Part shown: positions 35,220-41,920 of the stretch, in pieces | Layout: every line of letters begins with the position of its first letter | How positions within the stretch are numbered: position 1 is the stretch's first letter | NCBI GenBank assembly: GCA_003164715.1 | Contig: PLTZ01000019.1 | Location: forward strand, 62,001 to 126,000 | Length of the DNA: 64,000 nt | DNA from: Opitutaceae bacterium | GTDB lineage: Bacteria; Verrucomicrobiota; Verrucomicrobiia; Opitutales; Opitutaceae | Direction of reading: 5' to 3' | Made by a program: the position numbers and the translations under genes | The notes under the pieces: generated by a model | Database searches by the model: none | Told to the model about the DNA's origin: nothing | The model's input: only the letters and a program-made list of their open reading frames with translations

Positions 35220-37151
35220 ATGCGGCGACCCGGATTATCAGGCGCGGTTGCACTCGCGCTTCCCATTGCGGTGGTTGCGGCCTACTGGCCCGCGCTGCGC
35301 GGCGGGTTTATCTGGGACGACGATGCGCACGTGACGCGCGTGGACCTGCGCCCGCTCCACGGCCTCTGGAGGATCTGGTCGGAGCCCGGCGCGACCCAGC
35401 AGTACTACCCGGTCCTGCACAGCGCTTTCTGGATCGAGCACCGCCTCTGGGGCGACTCGGCCCTCGGCTACCACCTGCTCAACGTGGCGCTGCACCTCCT
35501 GGCGACGCTCCTCTTGTACCGGGTGCTCCGGCGCCTGGCGGTGCCTGGGGCGCTCCTGGCGGCCTCGGTCTTCGCGCTTCATCCGGTGTGCGTCGAGACG
35601 GTGGCCTGGGTCTCGGAGCAGAAGAACACGCTGTCCGCCGTGTTCTACATGGCGGCGGCGCTGGCCTACCTCCGCTTTGACGAGAAGCGGCGGTGGGGCG
35701 CCTACGCGCTCGGAACGGCCCTCTTCGCCCTCGCGCTCCTCAGCAAGAGCGTCACGGCGACGCTTCCCGCGGCGCTCCTTGTCGTGCTCTGGTGGAGGCG
35801 GGGCCGCCTTTCCCCCAAGGGCGACGTTCTCCCCCTGGCGCCGTGGTTGGGCATGAGCGCCGCCGCGGGGCTCATGACCTCGTGGATGGAGCGCACCTTC
35901 ATCGGCGCCTACGGCGCGCCGTTCCAGCTCGGTCTCGCCGATCGGTTCCTCGTCGCGGGCCGGGTCGCCTGGTTCTACCTGGGGAAGCTGCTCTGGCCGG
36001 CGGGCCTGAACTTCATGTACCCGCGCTGGAGCGTGGACGCCCATGCGGCGTGGCAGTACGCGTTCCCCGCCGCCGCCGTCGCGGTCCTGGCGGCCCTCGT
36101 TGCGCTCAGGCGCCGCTCCCGCGGCCCGCTGGCGGCGGCGCTCCTTTTCTTGGGGACGCTGTTTCCCGCCCTCGGGTTCATCAACGTGTACCCCTTTGTC
36201 TTCTCCTTCGTCGCCGACCACTTCCAGTACCTGGCTGCCGCGGGCCTCGTCTCGTCCTTGTCCGCGGCCGCGGTGATCGGCCGGGATCGTCTGGCGCCGG
36301 CCGGCCGGTCCGCCGCGCAGGCCGCGGCCGCCTGCCTGGTCGTGGTCCTCGCCGCGCTCACCTGGATGCAGTGCAGCCGGTACGGCGACATCCAGACCTT
36401 CTACGAGTCGATTCTCGAGCGGAACCCGGCCAGCTGGCTGGCGCACGACAACCTGGGTGTCGTCCTCGTCGCCCGGGGAAGGGCGGGTGAGGCCGCCGGG
36501 CACTACCGGGAGGCCATGCGGCTCAATCCCTCCTATCCGGAGGCCTTCAACAACTACGGAAACGTGATGGCGAAGGAGCGGCGCTGGAGCGAGGCCGAGG
36601 AGGCGTACGCGGGGGCGCTTCGGGCGAGGCCGTCGTTCTTCGCGGCGCAGTTCAACTGGGGAACTGCCATGAACGACGCCGGGCGCTACGCCCAGGCCGA
36701 GCGGCATTTCAGGAGCGCGCTCGCGCTCAAGCCCGACTATGCGCAGGCCCATTACGGGCTGGCCAACGCCCTGGCCAACATGGGCCGCCTCCCGGACGCG
36801 GTCGCAGAGTACGGGGAGGCCCTGAGCCTTTTGCCCGCTTTTCCGGAAGCCCGTGCCAACCTGGGGCTCGCACTGGCCGAGCAGGGCCATTGGGCGCAGG
36901 CCCTTCCGCAGGTCGAGGAGGCCATCCGGCTGCGTCCGGGCTACGCGGAGGCCCATGCCTACCGCGGGTTTTCGCTGGCGGGATCGGGCCGGTTCTTGGA
37001 GGCGATCTCGGAGTACCGCGAGGCGATCCGCCTCGGGGCGAACAGCGCGGACCTCCACTATCAAACCGCGGTGGCACTCGGCAAATTGGGCCGCACCGAC
37101 GAGGCGAATGCCGAGTTTGCCGCAGCCAGGCGTCTTGAGGGGAGCCGTTAG
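35220..37151 (+). CDS. GT-C-like membrane protein with C-terminal TPR repeats (copy 3)
   Basis: A 643-residue paralogue. It has an N-terminal membrane anchor (GAVALALPIAVVAAYWP) and an Asp triplet in the first loop (FIWDDDAHVTRVD). QQYYPVLHSAFWIEHRLWG and HPVCVETVAWVSEQKNTLS follow, with about ten membrane segments, then TPR units from about residue 400 (ASWLAHDNLGVVLVARGRAGEA). The start is uncertain: ATG 35220 is used here, while TTG 35184 overlaps the previous stop as TTGA and would add 12 residues. Function is inferred as for copy 1. Confidence 0.8.
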   Translation: MRRPGLSGAVALALPIAVVAAYWPALRGGFIWDDDAHVTRVDLRPLHGLWRIWSEPGATQQYYPVLHSAFWIEHRLWGDSALGYHLLNVALHLLATLLLYRVLRRLAVPGALLAASVFALHPVCVETVAWVSEQKNTLSAVFYMAAALAYLRFDEKRRWGAYALGTALFALALLSKSVTATLPAALLVVLWWRRGRLSPKGDVLPLAPWLGMSAAAGLMTSWMERTFIGAYGAPFQLGLADRFLVAGRVAWFYLGKLLWPAGLNFMYPRWSVDAHAAWQYAFPAAAVAVLAALVALRRRSRGPLAAALLFLGTLFPALGFINVYPFVFSFVADHFQYLAAAGLVSSLSAAAVIGRDRLAPAGRSAAQAAAACLVVVLAALTWMQCSRYGDIQTFYESILERNPASWLAHDNLGVVLVARGRAGEAAGHYREAMRLNPSYPEAFNNYGNVMAKERRWSEAEEAYAGALRARPSFFAAQFNWGTAMNDAGRYAQAERHFRSALALKPDYAQAHYGLANALANMGRLPDAVAEYGEALSLLPAFPEARANLGLALAEQGHWAQALPQVEEAIRLRPGYAEAHAYRGFSLAGSGRFLEAISEYREAIRLGANSADLHYQTAVALGKLGRTDEANAEFAAARRLEGSR

Positions 37152-37164
37152 GGGCGCTGCGCAC

Positions 37165-39147
37165 ATGGCAACCGAGCCGCAATTCCGCCCCATGGGTTCA
37201 AGAGGAACCCGGGCTCTGCTGGCGGCGCGAATCTCGGCGATCGCGCTTGCGTGCGCGTGGGTCTACTCCCCGGCGGCCTCTGGCGGATGGATCTGGGACG
37301 ACTTCCAGGAGGTCGCGGCGAACCCGGCACTGAAGGGTGCGGGCGGCCTCGCGGACGCCTGGCTCGGCCGGGCGGGCCCCGACTATTTCCCGCTGAAGAC
37401 CACGTTCCAATGGGTCGAGTGGCACCTTTGGGGCGACGCGACCCTTGGCTACCATCTGGCGAGCGTCGCGCTGCACCTCGTGAGCGCGTTTCTCCTCTGG
37501 AGGGTCTTGGCCAAGCTCGGCCTCCGGACCGCCTGGCTCGGCGGCCTTGTGTTCGCGGTCCATCCGCTCGCGGTCGAGTCCGTCGCCTGGGTCGCCGAGC
37601 TCAAGAACACGCTGTCGCTCCCGCTGCTTCTGCTCGCGATCGGCGCATACCTCGATTTCGACCGGGACCGGAGGGCCCGGGAGCTCCTCGCCGCGTCCGC
37701 ATGGTTCGCGGCCGCGATGCTGTGCAAGAGCTCGGTGGTCATGCTGCCTCTCGTGATCCTTCTCCTCGCCTGGTGGCGGAGGGGCCGGGTGGGGTGGTCC
37801 GACCTCAAGGCTGCCTCGCCCTTCCTAGGCATCGCGCTCGTCCTTGGCCTCGTCACGGTGTGGTTCCAGGAGCACCGGGCGGTGGTGGACCAGGACCTCG
37901 GGTTGGGCGGGATCTGGGCCCGGTGCGCCCTGGCGGCCCGCGCGCTCCTGTTCTACGCCGGGAAATGCGCCCTGCCCGTGGGCCTCATGCCCGCGTACCC
38001 GCGCTGGGATGCGGCGGCCCCCGGCGCGTGGTTCTGGCTCACGTGGCTAGCCGTCGCGATCCTGGCCGCATGGGCCTGGCGCAGCCGCGGGGGCTGGGGC
38101 CGGCACGCCCTCCTTGGGGCCGGTTTCTTCGCGCTGAACCTTGTTCCGGTCCTCGGGCTCGTGCCGATGGCCTACCTGAGAATTTCGTGGGTCGCAGACC
38201 ATTTTGCCTACATCTCTCTCGCGGCCGCGGCCGGGCTCGCCGCCGCCGGGATGGACCTGCTCCTGGTTTGGGTGAAGTGGCCCGCCACGGCGTGGTGCGC
38301 CGCGGCCGCGGTCCTCGCCGCGTTGGCCCTTGAGAGCCGCGGCCTCGCCGCGGTCTACACCGGGGACGAGTCCTTCTGGGCTTTCGCCGCAGCGAGGAAT
38401 CCCGGGGCGTGGATCGCCCACGACAACCTCGGGCTGGCCCTCTACGGCCGCGGAGACGATGGCGGGGCCATCGCGCAGTACCGGGAGGCCCTGCAGATCA
38501 ACCCGGGCGACGATGCGGTCCACGTGAACCTGGGCAACGCCCTCGCGCGCACCGGCCGGCCCCTCGAGGCGCAGGCCGAGTTCCGCGAGGCGATCCGCAT
38601 CCGGCCCGACGACACGGATGCGCGCACGGACCTCGGCAACCTTGCGTTCTCCGCGGGACGGTTTGCCGACGCCGTCAGGGAGTACGAGGGGGTCCTGCGG
38701 CTCCGGCCCGCGGACCGGGAGGTCCGGCGCGCCTGCGCGGAGGCCCACTACCGCAGCGGCAACGAGCTCGGCAACGCCGGGCGCCTCGCCGAGGCCGTGG
38801 CCGAGTATTCGCAGGCGCTTCGCCTCTGGCCGGACTTCGTCCAGGCCCGCGCGAACCTGGGCCTGGCGTTTTCGGAAGAGGGCAGGACGGCCGAGGCCGT
38901 GGCGGAGCTTGAGGAGGCGGTCCGCGCGAAGCCCGACTACCCTGAGGCGCAGGCCTACCTCGGCCTCGCGCTCTTCCGGGCGGGCCGCCCCGCCGAGGCC
39001 GCGGCCCACTACGAGGAGGCGCTCAAGCGGGATCCCGACTCCGCCGACCTTCATTACAATCTGGCCGTGGCCCTCCGTGCCGCCGGCCGGCCCGAGGAGG
39101 CCCGGGCGCATTTCGAGGCTGCCGCGCGGATTGGCGCCCGGCATTAG
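37165..39147 (+). CDS. GT-C-like membrane protein with C-terminal TPR repeats (copy 4)
   Basis: A 660-residue paralogue, the last of the tandem array. The first-loop Asp pair is at WIWDDFQEVAANP, then PDYFPLKTTFQWVEWHLWG and HPLAVESVAWVAELKNTLSL. About ten membrane segments precede seven or so TPR units from about residue 410 to the end. ATG 37165 follows copy 3 by 13 bases; ATG 37192 is an alternative. dinB starts 10 bases after its stop, so the polymerase gene probably shares the transcript. Confidence 0.8.
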   Translation: MATEPQFRPMGSRGTRALLAARISAIALACAWVYSPAASGGWIWDDFQEVAANPALKGAGGLADAWLGRAGPDYFPLKTTFQWVEWHLWGDATLGYHLASVALHLVSAFLLWRVLAKLGLRTAWLGGLVFAVHPLAVESVAWVAELKNTLSLPLLLLAIGAYLDFDRDRRARELLAASAWFAAAMLCKSSVVMLPLVILLLAWWRRGRVGWSDLKAASPFLGIALVLGLVTVWFQEHRAVVDQDLGLGGIWARCALAARALLFYAGKCALPVGLMPAYPRWDAAAPGAWFWLTWLAVAILAAWAWRSRGGWGRHALLGAGFFALNLVPVLGLVPMAYLRISWVADHFAYISLAAAAGLAAAGMDLLLVWVKWPATAWCAAAAVLAALALESRGLAAVYTGDESFWAFAAARNPGAWIAHDNLGLALYGRGDDGGAIAQYREALQINPGDDAVHVNLGNALARTGRPLEAQAEFREAIRIRPDDTDARTDLGNLAFSAGRFADAVREYEGVLRLRPADREVRRACAEAHYRSGNELGNAGRLAEAVAEYSQALRLWPDFVQARANLGLAFSEEGRTAEAVAELEEAVRAKPDYPEAQAYLGLALFRAGRPAEAAAHYEEALKRDPDSADLHYNLAVALRAAGRPEEARAHFEAAARIGARH

Positions 39148-39157
39148 GAGGACGCGC

Positions 39158-40342
39158 GTGCCGGGGCCGCCCACCATCGTCCACCTGGACGCCGACGCGT
39201 TCTTCGTGTCGTGCGAGCAGGCGCGCGACCCGACGCTCGTCGGCAAGAAGTGCGCCGTGGGCGGCCGCGAGCGCGGGATCATCTCTTCGGCGAGCTACGA
39301 GGCGCGGGCGTGCGGCGTGTACACGCCCATGCCGACCGCCCGCGCGCTGCGCGTCTGCCCGGACCTCATCATGATCCGCCACACCTTTGGCCTCTACAGC
39401 GAGGTTTCGAGGAAGATGTTCGACCTGTGCGAGGCCCTGACGCCCGCCGTCCAGCGCAACTCGATCGACGAGGGCTACCTCGACCTCGGTCCCTGCCGCC
39501 TGGGCACGGTCGAGGCCGTCGAGGCCGCGGTCCGCGGCCTGCAGCGGCGGATCTGGGACGAGCTCAGGATCCCGGTCTCTATGGGCATCGCGTCGAACAA
39601 GCTGGTCGCCCAGATCGCCTCGAAGCACAGGAAGCCGCACGGCTTCGTGGTCGTGCGGCCCGGGGAAGAGGCGGCCTTCCTCGAGCCCCTCCCGCTCGGG
39701 CGGCTGCCGGGCGTTGGCGTGAAGACCGAGGCGGCGCTCGCCCGCCTCGGCCTGCGGCTCGTGCGCGACCTCTTCGGGCGCGGCGAGGCCGAGCTCGCCG
39801 CGGCGCTCGGCCGCGACTGGCGCAGGATGCTGGCGCAGGCGAGGGGCGAGGACGACAGTCCGGTCGAGACCGGAAGCGAGGACGCCAAGAGCTACTCGAA
39901 GCAGGAAACCTTTCCGGCCGACGTGGGCGACTTCGCGCAGGTCGAGCGCGTGGCGAAGGGCATGGTCGACGAGCTCATGGCCAAGGTGCGCTCCGACGCA
40001 GCGAAGGTGAGGACCCTGACGATCAAGGTGCGCTACGCCGACTTCACCCAGGAGTCGAGCGGGCGGAGCCTGGAGGCGGCGGCCGACATCGAGGCGCCCT
40101 TTTATCCGCTTGTCTCCCCGCTCTTGCGCGCGGCATGGGGCAGGAAGAGGCCGCTGCGGCTCGTGAGCGTCAAGCTCTCGGGAGTCGACGCGGGCCCCTC
40201 CCAGCTGGAGATGTTCGCGCAGGCCGACGACAAGCGCCGGAAGCTCGCGGGCGTCCTCGACCGGCTCAACAAGGGCGGCCGCGACGCGGTCGTGATCCAC
40301 GGGCACCAGCTCCCCCAGGGGCCCGTGCGTAACAAGAAATAG
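39158..40342 (+). CDS. dinB: DNA polymerase IV (Y family)
   Basis: A 394-residue translesion polymerase. The catalytic carboxylates are D11 (IVHLDADAFFVS) and D104/E105 (NSIDEGYLD). Helix-hairpin-helix RLPGVGVKTEAALARLG lies near residue 185, the little-finger domain follows, and a beta-clamp binding motif QLEMF is near residue 350. The GTG start is supported by an excellent AGGAGGA about 5 bases upstream; earlier in-frame codons belong to the antisense-like continuation of the preceding gene. I saw no LexA box in front. Placement behind four membrane-protein genes is unusual. Confidence 0.93.
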   Translation: MPGPPTIVHLDADAFFVSCEQARDPTLVGKKCAVGGRERGIISSASYEARACGVYTPMPTARALRVCPDLIMIRHTFGLYSEVSRKMFDLCEALTPAVQRNSIDEGYLDLGPCRLGTVEAVEAAVRGLQRRIWDELRIPVSMGIASNKLVAQIASKHRKPHGFVVVRPGEEAAFLEPLPLGRLPGVGVKTEAALARLGLRLVRDLFGRGEAELAAALGRDWRRMLAQARGEDDSPVETGSEDAKSYSKQETFPADVGDFAQVERVAKGMVDELMAKVRSDAAKVRTLTIKVRYADFTQESSGRSLEAAADIEAPFYPLVSPLLRAAWGRKRPLRLVSVKLSGVDAGPSQLEMFAQADDKRRKLAGVLDRLNKGGRDAVVIHGHQLPQGPVRNKK

Positions 40343-40362
40343 GATACTTTTCGCGGGCCGGC

Positions 40363-40395
40363 GGGCCCCGGGGTGGGGTCCATAGCCCGGGGCCC
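40363..40395 (+). terminator. Long GC hairpin after dinB
   Basis: GGGCCCCGGG (40363-40372) pairs with CCCGGGGCCC (40386-40395) around a 13-base loop, about 20 bases after the dinB stop. There is no T-tract, so it may be a weak or factor-assisted terminator, or an RNA 3'-end stabiliser. Confidence 0.5.
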
Positions 40396-40467
40396 CGAGG
40401 CGGCTCCCAAGACCCTCTGCGGGAGCGCCGGAGGGCGCTGCGCATCCCTTGTCCTCGGAAGGCTGCC

Positions 40468-40541
40468 AAAAATCAAAAAATTTAACAAATGATGCGCATA
40501 AACCTGTTGACGGCGGAAAATCAAAGCGCAATAGGTTGTGG
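40468..40541 (+). promoter_or_regulatory. Candidate nrdB-nrdA promoter with AT-rich upstream element
   Basis: An A/T-rich stretch unlike the rest of the window (about 40468-40490) is followed by TTGACG at 40507-40512. With a 16-base spacer comes CAATAG at 40529-40534 as a weak -10. The -10 would lie inside the first NrdR-like box, the usual arrangement for NrdR repression. The 339 bases between dinB and nrdB contain no gene. Confidence 0.5.
40526..40541 (+). promoter_or_regulatory. NrdR box 1 (putative)
   Basis: GCGCAATAGGTTGTGG matches the 16-base NrdR-box pattern acaCwAtATaTwGtgt at C4, A5, A6, T7, A8, T11, T12, G13, T14 and G15. NrdR represses ribonucleotide reductase genes when dATP is high. 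The regulator gene itself is not in this window. Confidence 0.65.
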
Positions 40542-40557
40542 CCGATCGGGGAGGTTA

Positions 40558-40573
40558 CCACATCCTGTTGTGG
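40558..40573 (+). promoter_or_regulatory. NrdR box 2 (putative)
   Basis: CCACATCCTGTTGTGG has the NrdR-box core (C4, A5, T9, T11, T12, G13, T14, G15) and sits in a perfect 6-bp dyad (ACCACA and TGTGGT, 40557-40574). Its centre is 32 bases from that of box 1, about three helical turns, the spacing typical of paired NrdR boxes. Confidence 0.68.
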
Positions 40574-40681
40574 TCAACAACGCGTAAATAAGTTCCAGCA
40601 ACTTTTGGTCGCCTAGGCTTGTTGCGCGTCGGAAAACACCCCGGTTTACCCCCCCATTCCATCCTTTTTGAGCCCGTCGCC

Positions 40682-41767
40682 ATGCAAAAGATCTTCCAGG
40701 TAGGTTCCAAGACATTCGTCCTCGATCAGGCGAAGGCGGAAGCCGCGTTCGCGGGAAAGCGCGTGATCAACGGACGCGAGACGATGACCTTCAATCTGCT
40801 GCCGCTGAAGTACCAGTGGGCCTACGACCTTTACCGCAAGATGAAGGCCAACCACTGGGAGCCCGAGGACATCCCGATGGGCAAGGACATCGAGCAGTGG
40901 CGCGACGCCAAGGCCGTTTCGGATGTCGAGCGCTGGATCATCCGGATGGGCATCGGCTACTTCTCGGCCGCCGAGGGGATCGTGGGCGACAACATCCAGC
41001 ACGTGGTGCGGGAGCTGGTCACGGCCCCGGAGTTGAAGCTCGTCCTCGGGCGGCACGCCCACGAGGAGAATATCCACGCGGATTCCCTCCTCTACATGAT
41101 CGCTTCGCTCGGGATCAATCCCCACGAGTGCGAGGCGATGTTCGAGGACGTGCCCACCATCGTGCGCAAGAACGAATTTGTAACGCGGATTTCACGCGAG
41201 CTGCGCCGGGACCTCGACCTCACCAAGGCGGAGAACAAGAAGCTCCTGGCCTCGAACATCTTCGTGTTCGGCCAGTGCATGGAGGGGACGCAGTTCTACG
41301 GCCTCTTCGGGATGATCCTTTCGCTCTACCGGCAGAACAAGTTCCCGGGCATAGGCCAGATGTTCAGGTACACCCTCAGGGACGAGTCGAACCACATCGA
41401 GGTGTTCCGCAACCTGTTCATGGACTTGGTCGAGGAGAACCGCGAGATCTGGTCGCCCGAGTACAAGGAGGAGCTCCGCGGCCTCATGCGCGAGGCGGTC
41501 TCCCTGGAAAAGGACTTCATCCGCGACTGCCTGCCCGTCAACGCGGTGGGGCTGCGGCTCGAGGATTTCCAAACCTATATCGACTACATCGCCGATCGCC
41601 GCCTCGAGGGCTGCGGTCTGGCGCCGCTGTCCGGCGGCATCAAAAATCCCCTGCCGTGGCTGGCCGAGATGATGGACATCGCGAAGGAGCAGAACTTCTT
41701 CGAGGGCAGGGTCACCGAGTACCAGAAGGCTTCCTCATTGACGGTCGCATCGGACGACGAGCTCTGA
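40682..41767 (+). CDS. nrdB: Class I ribonucleotide reductase radical subunit, tyrosine-less (class Ic-like)
   Basis: A 361-residue beta subunit that builds the oxidant used by NrdA to make deoxyribonucleotides. All six metal ligands are visible: E98, E129, H132, E201, E235 and H238. The first ligand is Glu, as in Chlamydia, not Asp as in E. coli. The radical tyrosine, four residues after the first His, is replaced by Leu136 (HADSL). Class Ic enzymes, which use a Mn/Fe centre in place of a tyrosyl radical, carry Phe, Leu or Val there. WAYDLYRK, IPMGKDIEQW and the C-terminal EYQKASSL also match the chlamydial protein. The ATG at 40682 (MQKIF) is chosen over an upstream TTG. nrdA follows after 153 bases. 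Confidence 0.92.
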   Translation: MQKIFQVGSKTFVLDQAKAEAAFAGKRVINGRETMTFNLLPLKYQWAYDLYRKMKANHWEPEDIPMGKDIEQWRDAKAVSDVERWIIRMGIGYFSAAEGIVGDNIQHVVRELVTAPELKLVLGRHAHEENIHADSLLYMIASLGINPHECEAMFEDVPTIVRKNEFVTRISRELRRDLDLTKAENKKLLASNIFVFGQCMEGTQFYGLFGMILSLYRQNKFPGIGQMFRYTLRDESNHIEVFRNLFMDLVEENREIWSPEYKEELRGLMREAVSLEKDFIRDCLPVNAVGLRLEDFQTYIDYIADRRLEGCGLAPLSGGIKNPLPWLAEMMDIAKEQNFFEGRVTEYQKASSLTVASDDEL

Positions 41768-41920
41768 CCAAGAGCCGTACGAATCGAAACTCTCAGTAGC
41801 GCCGACCGTCCCCTCATCGCTCTAGAGGACCTCTGTCTGCCGCAGCCGGCAAAGGGGTCCCTCATCGCTCCTCCCCGATCTCCGCCTGTTGCAACTCTTT
41901 TCTAAACCGGATCTTATCTA

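Noticed and set aside
36853..37164. Longer N-terminus for GT-C/TPR copy 4
   Set aside because: The added 104 residues are the alternative-frame reading of copy 3's TPR end and are Arg/Pro/Ser-rich without pattern.
41768..41920. Short repeats (CCTCATCGCTC twice) between nrdB and nrdA as a regulatory array
   Set aside because: Only two copies about 50 bases apart and no known motif; could be chance.
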